Shown: positions 8,085 through 14,669 of the stretch, one piece after another | How the letters are laid out: every line of letters starts with the position of its first letter | How positions within the stretch are numbered: the stretch's first letter is position 1 | NCBI GenBank assembly: GCA_937915375.1 | Contig: CALDMO010000042.1 | Span: forward strand, 1-64,000 | DNA: 64,000 nt | Direction of reading: 5' to 3' | From: an uncultured Marvinbryantia sp. | GTDB taxonomy: Bacteria; Bacillota; Clostridia; Lachnospirales; Lachnospiraceae | Translations under genes and position numbers: made by a program | Notes under the pieces: generated by a model | Told to the model about the DNA's origin: nothing | The model's database searches: none | What the model saw: only the letters and a program-made list of their open reading frames with translations

Positions 8085-8506
8085 ATCTCCACCTCTTCTC
8101 CTATCCAGAAGAACCCGTTCTTCTCTTTGGCTTCGTCGGTCTGCTGCTGTTCCGGCTCTTCCAGGAAGTTCCGGCCGATCAGTTTCACGAACTCTTCTCT
8201 TGTATGATTTTCTTCAAATGCCCTCTGCGCGTCCTGTTGCAGTGTGCGCATATTTTGGATATTGTTATGTACCGCCTCCGGGCCGGCAGTGTGATGCTGC
8301 AGACACAGATACACCTTGAGTCCGTGTGATTCAGAGTGTATGCGATTCGGACCGCCAAATACATGGTGTTCCTGCACTGTCTTCTTCCTGTAATCGCCAT
8401 TCCTGGCGCACAGATAACAAGTGCCGTCCTTTTCCTGCAAAATACTCTTCGGGTGTGCCCGCCGTATCTTGTACTTATGCGGTTTTTCATACTTTAAGCC
8501 TGTCAT
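8081..8506 (-). CDS. HNH-like (Ref/RecA-dependent nuclease type) phage protein
   Basis: A 141-residue protein with CYLCARNGDYRKKTVQEHHVFGG, then GLKVYLCLQHHTAGPEAVHNN. The CxxC, EHH and second C/HH cluster give a zinc-stabilised beta-beta-alpha metal fold like that of phage P1 Ref and related HNH proteins. It is followed by a helical C-terminus. It lies between SSB and the replisome organiser, so a role in phage recombination or repair is likely. The ATG at 8506 follows GTGAGGTGGAA. Confidence 0.72.
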   Translation of the reverse strand: MTGLKYEKPHKYKIRRAHPKSILQEKDGTCYLCARNGDYRKKTVQEHHVFGGPNRIHSESHGLKVYLCLQHHTAGPEAVHNNIQNMRTLQQDAQRAFEENHTREEFVKLIGRNFLEEPEQQQTDEAKEKNGFFWIGEEVEI

Positions 8507-8513
8507 TTCCACC

Positions 8514-8978
8514 TCACAGGAACGGAAGTTCTTCGTCGATACCATCCGGAATATTCATAAATCCATCATCTCCAGTCACATATCCCTTATTCCGTCCAGA
8601 ATTTGTGCTGCCTTTTGATGTATCGGAAGTACTCTCGCATTTAGTATTTTCGCCATTTCTGGCACTTTCCGCAAATTCGTGTTCTTCAACGATCACGTCC
8701 GTGGTGTAAACCCGTTTTCCGTCACGATCTATATAGCTCCCGGTCTGTATTCGACCTGCGACTGTAATCTTGGTTCCCTGACGGAGATATTTCTCCGCGA
8801 ACTCCGCGCCCTTGCCAAATACTACGCAACGAATAAAATCCGCGTTATCCCCTCCATCGCTTTTTATGCGGCGTTCAACTGCCAGCGTATATCTGGCAAC
8901 AGCGGTCGCATTTTCTCCTGCAGAATAACGTACCTCCGGATCGCGGGTCAGACGTCCCATCAAAATTACTTTGTTCAC
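8514..8978 (-). CDS. ssb: Phage single-stranded DNA-binding protein
   Basis: An SSB of 154 residues. The OB fold starts NKVILMGRLTRDPEVRY and includes ARYTLAVERR and DFIRCVVFGKGAEFAEKYLRQGTKITVAGRIQTGSY. A Ser/Thr/Gly-rich linker follows, and the acidic tip DEELPFL recruits partner proteins. The GTG start at 8978 follows AAAGGAGAGATATT and overlaps the upstream stop as GTGA. It protects single-stranded DNA in phage replication, which fits the neighbouring HUH Rep and nuclease. Confidence 0.96.
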   Translation of the reverse strand: MNKVILMGRLTRDPEVRYSAGENATAVARYTLAVERRIKSDGGDNADFIRCVVFGKGAEFAEKYLRQGTKITVAGRIQTGSYIDRDGKRVYTTDVIVEEHEFAESARNGENTKCESTSDTSKGSTNSGRNKGYVTGDDGFMNIPDGIDEELPFL

Positions 8979-9205
8979 AATATCTCTCCTTTCATCGCTT
9001 TGGTTATCTCCCAATACGTAAAACATTCTTTTATTCCATTGGTATGCTCAAACAGGGCATGATGCGTATATTTCTTAATACAGCGTACTCTTTTTGAGAC
9101 AATATCTTTGCTAAAAGGATTGTCTTCCTCGTATCGGCGAAACCGGAAAGTATAGACTTCGCCTTCTTTTAAAACCATCCTGACTCTATATTTTTTCAGT
9201 TTCAT
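8975..9205 (-). CDS. Small basic phage protein, unknown function
   Basis: A 76-residue basic protein (KLKKYRVRMVLKEGEVYTFRFRRYEE...) with predicted beta strands and no known motif. It starts behind an AAAGG-type site inside the end of the RNase H-like gene and ends in the GTGA overlap with ssb, so it is part of the replication operon. Function not recognised. Confidence 0.6.
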   Translation of the reverse strand: MKLKKYRVRMVLKEGEVYTFRFRRYEEDNPFSKDIVSKRVRCIKKYTHHALFEHTNGIKECFTYWEITKAMKGEIL

Positions 9206-9626
9206 TTTTCCTTTTCTCCATTTCTCTTATCATCCAGTCCGTGTATGTGTGTCTGCCAATGGTAAACGTAAGCAGATGCCTATCCAGCAACTGGGTAAGC
9301 TGTCCCCACTCTTCCCGATTCTTGATATCTTCGCCTTTTGAATTTTTAAACTCATGCATTCGCCAGACAGGAAGATGCAGCTTCACGGAATTTTCGATAA
9401 ACCCATCACCCATGCAGACCTCTATTTCGCAGGTCTGATTTAACTTTTCCAATGCTCCGATCAGCGCCTGCAGCATTGCCCTCTGGTAAGTGGTTTCTGT
9501 TTCCCGGAACATCCCTATCTGTGCCGGTCCCTTTACTGTTTCACATTCAATGATCGCAGCTGTCTGGCGTGGCATCTTTCTCGGGCAGGCACTGTCTGTT
9601 TCTATGTAGATTGTTACTCTGTGCAT
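9186..9626 (-). CDS. RNase H-like phage protein
   Basis: A 146-residue protein laid out like a small RNase H. It has strand 1 VTIYIETDS, a helix TTYQRAMLQALIGALEKL, a strand EIEVCMGDGFIENSVKL, then MHEFKNSKGEDIKNREEWGQLTQLLDRHLLTFTI near the end. Asp in strand 1 and in CMGDG could be catalytic, but the central Glu of classical RNase HI is not obvious, so activity may differ. It lies between Rep and SSB, where removal of RNA primers would make sense. Start behind AAGGAGAGAATAAA. Confidence 0.65.
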   Translation of the reverse strand: MHRVTIYIETDSACPRKMPRQTAAIIECETVKGPAQIGMFRETETTYQRAMLQALIGALEKLNQTCEIEVCMGDGFIENSVKLHLPVWRMHEFKNSKGEDIKNREEWGQLTQLLDRHLLTFTIGRHTYTDWMIREMEKRKNETEKI

Positions 9627-9627
9627 T

Positions 9628-10347
9628 TTATTCTCTCCTTACCCGCAGGAGCGTATAAAGGCGGCATTTATAACCGGCCGGATCGGTACCCTCGTAGAAG
9701 GAATCCTGATCAAGATAATATCCGTTCGGTATCCTGATCTTCCGCCAGGTCTTCCAAAATGGATACGTCTTTTTCTCTGGTTCCGGAAGCGGAAGGTTTC
9801 GGGATGTGGAATAGCTTGTCTCGCGGAGACGCGGATCTGTCTTCGGTGTCTTCGTGATGTACCGTGCCAGATCTCGGAACTCTCCTTTTTCATACAGGAG
9901 CTGATGTGTCACTCTTCCGTGCGTCCAACACTTCGTGATGATCAAATCTGTATCCGGAATCCGGTTGATACACATGTGAATATGCCAGGCTCCTTTTGTC
10001 CCTACTTCAATATTCCGGATCCATTTCAGATCACATCCTCGTTTCTGGTATTCCCTTCGCACTTTTCGGACAAATTCTGTATAGTGTTTTTTTGCCGTCT
10101 CCATGTCCGGAGGTCTGCATTCTTTCCGGTAAGTCAACACAGAGAAATAATCGTTCACCTGAAAATGCTGCCGAAGTTTCCTTCTGGCCCTCTTTTCTTT
10201 GTTCCTCTGGTTAATCTGATCCATCTGTTCCGACGTTTTCTTTTTTCGCTTCTGTCTTACTTGACCCGGTGCCCCATATCTCGCTGAATGGTATTCCTCT
10301 ACCTCAATTGCATTCGGAAACCGGTACGTCTTTTTCTGGTATGCCAT
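9628..10347 (-). CDS. HUH-type rolling-circle replication protein
   Basis: A Rep-like protein of 239 residues. A very basic N-terminus is followed by an HUH endonuclease core: FSVLTYRKECRPPD, then GAWHIHMCIN with the metal-binding His-Ile-His at about residues 122-124, and ARYITKTPK whose Tyr (about 162) is the likely nicking residue. Such proteins nick one strand and initiate rolling-circle replication. The ATG at 10347 is favoured over a TTG at 10389, though its ribosome site is weak. A long palindrome lies about 80 bases upstream and could be a nicking origin. Confidence 0.82.
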   Translation of the reverse strand: MAYQKKTYRFPNAIEVEEYHSARYGAPGQVRQKRKKKTSEQMDQINQRNKEKRARRKLRQHFQVNDYFSVLTYRKECRPPDMETAKKHYTEFVRKVRREYQKRGCDLKWIRNIEVGTKGAWHIHMCINRIPDTDLIITKCWTHGRVTHQLLYEKGEFRDLARYITKTPKTDPRLRETSYSTSRNLPLPEPEKKTYPFWKTWRKIRIPNGYYLDQDSFYEGTDPAGYKCRLYTLLRVRRE

Positions 10348-10415
10348 CTCTATATCGGTCCTATCTTTAATTCTCTTATCAAGGTGCAAAAACCGTGTAT
10401 TTATGCGGTTATTTA

Positions 10416-10444
10416 TTGCTTTTTGGACCCGAAAATGGTATACT
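10416..10444 (+). promoter_or_regulatory. Candidate plus-strand promoter in Rep upstream region
   Basis: TTGCTT (10416-10421), a 17-base spacer and TATACT (10439-10444). It would drive a short rightward RNA ending at the terminator near 10510. The -10 box lies within the left arm of the palindrome. Confidence 0.5.
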
Positions 10445-10480
10445 ATATTTGTAAATATTTTTGGTATACCTTTTTCGGGT
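10427..10480. repeat. Nested palindrome upstream of the HUH Rep gene
   Basis: Left arm ACCCGAAAATGGTATAC (10427-10443) pairs with 10464-10480 with one mismatch. The 20-base spacer holds a second perfect palindrome, ATATTT-GT-AAATAT (10445-10458). This could be a double-strand origin for the HUH protein, an operator, or the body of a small structured RNA. No gene lies here. Confidence 0.75.
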
Positions 10481-10510
10481 TGGTCGGCATTTGCAGATGC
10501 CGACTTTTTT
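10451..10510 (+). ncRNA. Candidate 60-base plus-strand small RNA
   Basis: The interval runs from the expected start of the TTGCTT/TATACT promoter to a strong terminator. It holds the right arm of the palindrome and the terminator hairpin. It contains no open reading frame and runs opposite to the flanking genes. This is inferred from promoter and terminator only. Confidence 0.4.
10483..10510 (+). terminator. Rho-independent terminator, plus strand
   Basis: Perfect stem GTCGGCAT (10483-10490) with ATGCCGAC (10497-10504), loop TTGCAG, then six T on the plus strand. There is no T run on the minus side, so it serves a rightward transcript although flanking genes point left. Confidence 0.8.
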
Positions 10511-10748
10511 ATTTATATCCTATTGCCTGCTGCTGTTCTTTTTTTAATTTTGCATCCCTCTGCAGCTCGTTCAACTTTCTTCCCTCTGCTCTATTCCGGG
10601 CGACAGCCATTGAACTTACAGCATAGACTTCTGATTTATCTTTCTTTATGTATTCTTCCGTGCCTTTTAAGAGGTATGCCAATTCTGCTATAAGCGTCGC
10701 TGCTGTTCCATGTACCTCCAAGGTCTCACCGTCAACTCTTATCATCAT
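10509..10748 (-). CDS. Small phage protein, unknown function
   Basis: A 79-residue protein: an N-terminal part MIRVDGETLEVHGTAATLIAEL followed by a charged helical C-terminus rich in Lys, Arg and Gln. Similar small proteins recur in clostridial phage early regions. It starts behind AAGGAACAGT within the last bases of the upstream gene. The function is not known. Confidence 0.6.
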   Translation of the reverse strand: MMIRVDGETLEVHGTAATLIAELAYLLKGTEEYIKKDKSEVYAVSSMAVARNRAEGRKLNELQRDAKLKKEQQQAIGYK

Positions 10749-11169
10749 ACTGTTCCTTCAAAATCATGCTGATACTCCAAGCGCTGCAGCCCATCTCATC
10801 TGCGATCGCTTTATTTGTCCATCCAGCATCATGCAGCGCAGTCACCTTTCCACGGTCAATTTTCTGTCTTTTATTCCGTGTCTCCCCCCCTACAGTGTTT
10901 TCCTCTGTAAGTTTCTTTTCTTTTTCAATTACTTCTTTCTCAGCGTTTTCTGATTTCTCTGGTATCTCAGATACCGGTTCTACATCTATGCACGTATCTA
11001 GCTGTTCCTCTTCCGCTTCTGCAGTGCATTTCACTTCCCCTTTCAGGACCTCTGCTAAATCTTCGATTGAATATAGGTCTTCAATCGGTCGTGGCACCAG
11101 GATTTTGATTCCCGATTCACCTTTTAGATGTCTTTCGATTCCCTCCAGTAATGGTATTTCTTTTCTCAT
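10732..11169 (-). CDS. Phage protein with C-terminal HTH
   Basis: A 145-residue protein. The N-terminal part is acidic and probably disordered in the middle (many Glu and Lys), and the C-terminal 40 residues form a resolvase-like helix-turn-helix: DRGKVTALHDAGWTNKAIADEMGCSAWSISMIL. It is likely a DNA-binding accessory or regulator of the early operon. The ATG at 11169 follows AAGGAGATTTAAAG; a longer reading from 11232 runs into the upstream gene. Confidence 0.65.
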   Translation of the reverse strand: MRKEIPLLEGIERHLKGESGIKILVPRPIEDLYSIEDLAEVLKGEVKCTAEAEEEQLDTCIDVEPVSEIPEKSENAEKEVIEKEKKLTEENTVGGETRNKRQKIDRGKVTALHDAGWTNKAIADEMGCSAWSISMILKEQYDDKS

Positions 11170-11182
11170 CTTTAAATCTCCT

Positions 11183-11416
11183 TTATACTCCAAGTTCTTT
11201 CCGTAGAGCAGCTGCCAGGGAATTGATTTCATCTTCTATCTCTTTTTCCGGTGTAAATGACAGCTTAATGCAGTCTCTGATTTCATCTGCAGCTTTCTCT
11301 TTCCCCATTTTTTCTTCAAAGGCTTCACGTACTGAGGAAAGGATCATGGCTAAATCTGCTTTTAACTCGATTACCATTCCCCTAACCATTACATTTCCTT
11401 TTTCACACTTAATCAT
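11183..11416 (-). CDS. Small helical phage protein, unknown function
   Basis: A 77-residue, mostly helical acidic protein (KADLAMILSSVREAFEEKMGKEKAADEIRDCIKLSF). It starts behind a very strong AGGAGG site. It lies in the early operon between an HTH protein and a membrane protein. I recognise no motif. Confidence 0.6.
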   Translation of the reverse strand: MIKCEKGNVMVRGMVIELKADLAMILSSVREAFEEKMGKEKAADEIRDCIKLSFTPEKEIEDEINSLAAALRKELGV

Positions 11417-11467
11417 TGTTTTTCCTCCTGCTTCGCTGTATAATACAGCTGTAGTAATTTTTAATTG

Positions 11468-11827
11468 CTATCCAACATCCTGCATTGCTTTGGTCGGCGG
11501 CAGGATGTTTTTCTTTGGTCCGACAACGTTTCGAATCTCCACCAGGTCAGTTCCCGTCACCGGAATCTCGATCAGATCACCTCCCAGATCAAATACCTGA
11601 AATCTCCGGCGTTCCGGAAGACGTCTTACCTGCTGCCGGTTGCGTTTTATGTAATCTCTCGCCATGCAGCATCCAATATGCCATGCTCCCTGGCTGATTG
11701 CTGTCAGGAGCATACCACCGAACATTACCCGGCCAATCCCCCAGTCTGTCATAAACCATAACGCTGCAGTTATAGCCTGCATCTGCAGAATCGTTCCGCA
11801 GAGTATTGCTGCTTGCTTTAATTTCAC
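11468..11827 (-). CDS. Small phage membrane protein
   Basis: A 119-residue protein with two hydrophobic segments at about residues 5-25 (AAILCGTILQMQAITAALWFM) and 30-50 (GRVMFGGMLLTAISQGAWHIGCCMA), then a basic, soluble C-terminus with FQVFDLGGDLIEIPVTGTDLVEI. The GTG at 11827 follows GGAGGAGGTGAAAAA and overlaps the upstream stop as GTGA. Earlier in-frame codons lie inside the upstream gene. Role unknown; superinfection exclusion is one possibility. Confidence 0.6.
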   Translation of the reverse strand: MKLKQAAILCGTILQMQAITAALWFMTDWGIGRVMFGGMLLTAISQGAWHIGCCMARDYIKRNRQQVRRLPERRRFQVFDLGGDLIEIPVTGTDLVEIRNVVGPKKNILPPTKAMQDVG

Positions 11828-12162
11828 TTTTTCACCTCCTCCTTTCCGTTCCAGATATACCCTGTATCCTCCCAAAGTTTTTTCGGAGATACCTGATAAT
11901 TGATTCTTCCAAATCTGGAGTCCATCTGATCCAAACGTGTAACCAATTCTCCTTTTCTGGTAGCTCTCCCAATCGGAAGCCATCCGCAGATGATCCCGGC
12001 TCTCACCCAGTTCTCATCTTTTCCATAGACTTTTGCTACAATATCAATCGGTACATCTCCCATCGGGAAAACCGGAATCTGTTGATTCTGCTCCAAAAGC
12101 ATTCTCACAACATGTGCTGCGATTTGCTGTGCGTCATGTAACTGCTGCGCTGTTTCTTGCAT
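11824..12162 (-). CDS. Conserved phage early protein
   Basis: A 112-residue protein with a middle segment DIVAKVYGKDENWVRAGIICGWLPIG that looks like the first helices of an excisionase or MerR-type HTH, then FGRINYQVSPKKLWEDTGYIW. This pattern is common in the early region of Lachnospiraceae prophages next to the Cro gene, so an excisionase-like or regulatory role is plausible but unproven. It starts behind GGGGTGAAGAG. Confidence 0.6.
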   Translation of the reverse strand: MQETAQQLHDAQQIAAHVVRMLLEQNQQIPVFPMGDVPIDIVAKVYGKDENWVRAGIICGWLPIGRATRKGELVTRLDQMDSRFGRINYQVSPKKLWEDTGYIWNGKEEVKK

Positions 12163-12199
12163 TTATCTCTTCACCCCTTTCTTGGCTGTTCTGTTTCTG

Positions 12200-12228
12200 T
12201 TGACTTTTTCATACACTCTCCATATCTT
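12200..12228 (+). promoter_or_regulatory. Candidate plus-strand promoter
   Basis: TTGACT (12200-12205), a 17-base spacer and TATCTT (12223-12228). It lies about 50 bases before a 37-codon reading frame with a good ribosome site and the membrane-anchored gene after it. Confidence 0.5.
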
Positions 12229-12280
12229 TTAAATACAGGGCACTGCCATGCCCGAGTATAAAGAAGGGAGGAAATACAGA

Positions 12281-12394
12281 ATGTATGACGATATTAGTGT
12301 TGAGCAGCGTGCTCATGATCTTTCTGTTGCTGCAACTCTTCTTATTATTTGTTCGAAAATAATATCAAAGAAAGGTCTTTGTAAAACCACATAG
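12281..12394 (+). CDS. 37-residue plus-strand phage peptide
   Basis: A short gene starting MYDDISVEQRAHDLSVAATLLIICSK and ending in a basic tail. GGGAGG lies at a suitable distance before the ATG, and a promoter-like pair stands upstream. Similar peptides beginning with this acidic pattern are found in the lysogeny region of Lachnospiraceae prophages. Function unknown. It may form a two-gene unit with the membrane-anchored protein that follows. Confidence 0.5.
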   Translation: MYDDISVEQRAHDLSVAATLLIICSKIISKKGLCKTT

Positions 12395-12445
12395 ACTTTT
12401 CTTATTTTTCGTGTTACGATACCCAAAAAGCGAAGGAGTTTTATT

Positions 12446-12916
12446 ATGCATTTATTTTTGGACACGCTTACCATTCTAGCCTTTCTGATGACTTCCATCA
12501 CATGGATCATTGGCGCAATTTCCCGCAGTATACGGATTGATTTCGATGTTCTCGACCATCGTACATATACATCGTCATGCAAGATCTATGTCCGCTTAAC
12601 CAATAAATCGTTGGTGCCAATCACTATTTACTCCATTTCTCTTGTGGAAAACGGATGTGAACACTTTTGTTTTCTTCAGCCCAAGCTGTCCAGACAAGTC
12701 GAAAATCTTTTGTATTATACCGCAGAATTTCCAATCAACCTTGTCGCCCACCAAGGTGGTCAATACTATGTGGAATATTGCAATTTTCCAAACGACGAAC
12801 CCATTCAACTAATTGAAGGAAAAACGGTTGCTTTTCGAATTTACACCAGTCGCTCTGTGATAACGAGATCCGTAACTCTCGGCAAACCGGACTATTATCT
12901 TCGTATTCGACAATAA
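12446..12916 (+). CDS. Membrane-anchored prophage protein, unknown function
   Basis: A 156-residue protein with one N-terminal membrane segment (residues 5-25, LDTLTILAFLMTSITWIIGAI) and a soluble domain with a beta-sandwich feel (CKIYVRLTNKSLVPITIYSISLV). It has AAGGAG before the ATG. It is expressed in the lysogeny direction beside the repressor region, where superinfection exclusion or anti-phage genes are often carried; that role is inference only. Its last 182 bases overlap a convergent minus-strand reading. Confidence 0.6.
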   Translation: MHLFLDTLTILAFLMTSITWIIGAISRSIRIDFDVLDHRTYTSSCKIYVRLTNKSLVPITIYSISLVENGCEHFCFLQPKLSRQVENLLYYTAEFPINLVAHQGGQYYVEYCNFPNDEPIQLIEGKTVAFRIYTSRSVITRSVTLGKPDYYLRIRQ

Positions 12917-13070
12917 CATCCATATGCGGCGGCTCTGGCAAAAACGCACCTCCAAAATATGCTTGCTCCTCTTTCGCTAGGATACATTTCTTTTTTTCTC
13001 CGGACGCAGCAATCGTACATAATTTGTACACTGCGATTCCTGCTGCCATTCCTAAAATAAATTCAATCAC
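12735..13070 (-). CDS. Small single-TM phage protein downstream of Cro
   Basis: A 111-residue reading with an N-terminal membrane helix (IEFILGMAAGIAVYKLCTIAASG). The GTG at 13070 follows GGGAGGTGAGAGGA right at the end of the Cro-like gene; a second GTG at 13079 overlaps that stop. The first 60 residues look like real protein, but the last 60 codons lie opposite the plus-strand membrane-anchored gene, so the natural protein may be shorter or the tail accidental. Function unknown. Confidence 0.5.
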   Translation of the reverse strand: MIEFILGMAAGIAVYKLCTIAASGEKKKCILAKEEQAYFGGAFLPEPPHMDVIVEYEDNSPVCRELRISLSQSDWCKFEKQPFFLQLVEWVRRLENCNIPHSIDHLGGRQG

Positions 13071-13075
13071 TCCTC

Positions 13076-13273
13076 TCACCTCCCATCATTTTCCAGGAAA
13101 TATTCAATATTTACTCCAAAGTAATCTGCCAGAATTTTGAGTTTATCAACTTTTGGCTTACTACGCCCAGTTTTCCAATCACTCAAAACAGATTGCGCAA
13201 TTCCAGTATCTTTTGCCACCTGATAAGATGTTTTGTGCGTCTTATCTAATAATGCAAGATACTTTTTGTACAT
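13076..13273 (-). CDS. Cro-like XRE-family regulator
   Basis: A 65-residue single-domain helix-turn-helix protein (KTHKTSYQVAKDTGIAQSVLSDWKTGRSKPKVDKLKILADYFGVNIEYFL). It reads divergently from the CI-type repressor, in the direction of the early lytic operon, which is the Cro position. The ATG at 13273 follows AGGCGGTG. Its HTH closely resembles that of the repressor, so both probably bind the same operators. Confidence 0.88.
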   Translation of the reverse strand: MYKKYLALLDKTHKTSYQVAKDTGIAQSVLSDWKTGRSKPKVDKLKILADYFGVNIEYFLENDGR

Positions 13274-13312
13274 TTTTACACCGCCTTTCCGTAATATTGT
13301 TATTGTTTTTGC

Positions 13313-13327
13313 TACGCATTTGTGATA
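13313..13327. promoter_or_regulatory. Candidate repressor operator 1
   Basis: TACGCATTTGTGATA. It shares the TACG-AATTTG-CGTA type core with the other two sites in this intergenic region and lies closest to the Cro start. Confidence 0.45.
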
Positions 13328-13348
13328 TACTTCAATTACCGATTTAAG

Positions 13349-13365
13349 TATTCGCAAATTTGTAC
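13349..13365. promoter_or_regulatory. Candidate repressor operator 2
   Basis: TATTCGCAAATTTGTAC. Its complement contains TACAAATTTGCGAA, matching operator 3 in 12 of 14 positions. Confidence 0.5.
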
Positions 13366-13392
13366 TACTACTCTTTTTCGTAGCATAGTTGT

Positions 13393-13421
13393 ATTATAGA
13401 ACTCTGTTTCGCATTAGTCAA
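13393..13421 (-). promoter_or_regulatory. Early leftward promoter (PL)
   Basis: On the minus strand TTGACT (13416-13421), a 17-base spacer and a consensus TATAAT (13393-13398). This is a strong sigma-A promoter reading into the Cro-like gene and the replication operon. The spacer contains a TGCGAA half site like those of the operators. Confidence 0.85.
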
Positions 13422-13431
13422 TAGTTTTTAG

Positions 13432-13445
13432 TACGAATTTGCGTA
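13432..13445. promoter_or_regulatory. Candidate repressor operator 3
   Basis: TACGAATTTGCGTA, a near-perfect palindrome 11 bases upstream of the -35 box of the early promoter and 32 bases before the repressor start. It is the best defined of the three similar sites. Confidence 0.55.
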
Positions 13446-13477
13446 TTAAAACCATTTTTGTGAAAGGAGTACAAAAT

Positions 13478-13912
13478 ATGTATGAAGTCTTTGAGCAATT
13501 ACTACAAAAATATCGTGTGACAACATATCAAGTTTCAAAGGCTACAGGTATCGCACAATCTACTTTTAGTAGTTGGAAAACACGAAAAAATTTAATAAGT
13601 GGAGAAAAGGCCAAGAAAATTGCTGATTATTTCGGAGTAACTGTTGATTATCTAATGACAGGCAAAGAAACTGATGAAAACGCACTTACATCACGTGATG
13701 AACGCGACATTGGAAAGATTCTTGAGCAAACCAGAGAACAGCTCATGAATCAAGAGGGTCTGATGTTTGACGGTGATCCCGCATCACCAGAAGCTGTTGA
13801 TTCCATCATCTCTGCAATGCAGATTGGAATGGAACTGGCAAAGAAAATGAATAAGGAAAAATATACGCCGAAAAAATACAGAAAATCTATTGAGAAGGAA
13901 AACGATGTATGA
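13478..13912 (+). CDS. CI-type prophage repressor (XRE family)
   Basis: A 144-residue protein with an N-terminal helix-turn-helix (residues 5-62: KYRVTTYQVSKATGIAQSTFSSWKTRKNLISGEKAKKIADYFGVTVDYLM) and a helical acidic C-terminal region with no S24 peptidase domain. It therefore cannot self-cleave like lambda CI. Such repressors are usually removed by an ImmA/IrrE metallopeptidase, and one is encoded two genes downstream. The ATG at 13478 follows AAAGGAG. Its stop overlaps the next start as ATGA, so repressor and Ntn hydrolase are co-translated. Confidence 0.88.
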   Translation: MYEVFEQLLQKYRVTTYQVSKATGIAQSTFSSWKTRKNLISGEKAKKIADYFGVTVDYLMTGKETDENALTSRDERDIGKILEQTREQLMNQEGLMFDGDPASPEAVDSIISAMQIGMELAKKMNKEKYTPKKYRKSIEKENDV

Positions 13913-14469
13913 GTTGCATTATATGCCTTGCATGTGATTCGTTTGCATTTATTGCCGGAGATGGTCGAGCGATAAATAGTGAAACAGGTGAAATCGTTGA
14001 TGAGAATTATAGAAAAGTCAGACGTATCAATAGAAATGTTATTGTCGGATTCGTTGGAACAACAGAAATTTGTGAAGGTGCTCTCAACGCTCTTCCTTGC
14101 GATACTGAAAATCTGACTTTAAGCGAAATATCAGAAATTCTTTGTCGAAATGCAAAAAGATTACATGATGAAACAAATCTTAAAGGCTCAATGATTTTGG
14201 CTGGTATTGAAAATGGTAAAATTGCAGTATGTTCTTTTAGTAGGTTGAACGGATATGTAGTAGAACGCACTGAATACACATCAGGAAATCTTACATTAGA
14301 AGGCAGATATCCTGATAATATTGAAAGTAATATTTTCGCCGAATGTTATAAAGAATGTGGTGATAAAGGGCTTTCGTATTTAATAAAAGAAACTTTTCGT
14401 CGTGTTTCAGCTTTATCAGATACTGTCAATGAGAACATATCTCTTTTATCTGTTGAAATTCCCTCTTGA
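13909..14469 (+). CDS. HslV/proteasome-like Ntn hydrolase in the immunity operon
   Basis: A 186-residue protein that aligns with HslV (ClpQ). After removal of Met1 it begins Ser-Cys, and counting from that Ser the motif AGDGR puts Asp at 17, as in HslV. The later YRKVRRINRNVIVGFVGTTE matches the HslV pattern ARKVRRL...KVLAGFAGGT, with Lys at 35 in place of Lys33 after a two-residue insertion. These are the three catalytic positions of Ntn proteases; Bacillus ClpQ (CodW) is described as having an N-terminal Ser. No HslU-type ATPase is nearby. The start overlaps the repressor stop as ATGA. Its role is unknown; repressor turnover or host protein processing are possible. I have not seen this family named in phage immunity operons. 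Confidence 0.72.
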   Translation: MSCIICLACDSFAFIAGDGRAINSETGEIVDENYRKVRRINRNVIVGFVGTTEICEGALNALPCDTENLTLSEISEILCRNAKRLHDETNLKGSMILAGIENGKIAVCSFSRLNGYVVERTEYTSGNLTLEGRYPDNIESNIFAECYKECGDKGLSYLIKETFRRVSALSDTVNENISLLSVEIPS

Positions 14470-14593
14470 GATATTCCTTTTTCTCATTGCTTATGTGAAT
14501 TTTTGACTTAAATATTTTTTCGCCATCATTGCTGTTAATACTTAGTTTGCTATTTTGTTTTTTTAACATTTTACCATTTTTGTTGTAAGCCAT
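14426..14593 (-). CDS. Small basic minus-strand protein
   Basis: A 55-residue Lys-rich protein (MAYNKNGKMLKKQNSKLSINSNDG...). AAAGGAG stands 7 bases before the ATG, and a TATAAT with TTACAT 18 bases upstream forms a possible promoter (14608-14640). It runs against the immunity operon, and its last 44 bases overlap the end of the Ntn hydrolase gene. Its convergent placement could also reduce expression of the opposite operon. Function unknown. Confidence 0.5.
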   Translation of the reverse strand: MAYNKNGKMLKKQNSKLSINSNDGEKIFKSKIHISNEKKEYLKREFQQIKEICSH

Positions 14594-14669
14594 TGTATGT
14601 CTCCTTTTTGATTTTATTATAACCTTTTTTGACAAGTTTATGTAAGTAAAAACATAAGAAGGACTGAAT

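Noticed and set aside
10483..10510. Terminator for the minus-strand gene at 10509-10748
   Set aside because: The T run is only on the plus-strand side; in the minus direction the stem is preceded by A residues and followed by CCAACCC.
12313..12808. Minus-strand frames of 89 and 70 codons opposite the membrane-anchored gene
   Set aside because: The plus-strand gene has a good ribosome site and a clear membrane segment; the minus frames have neither.
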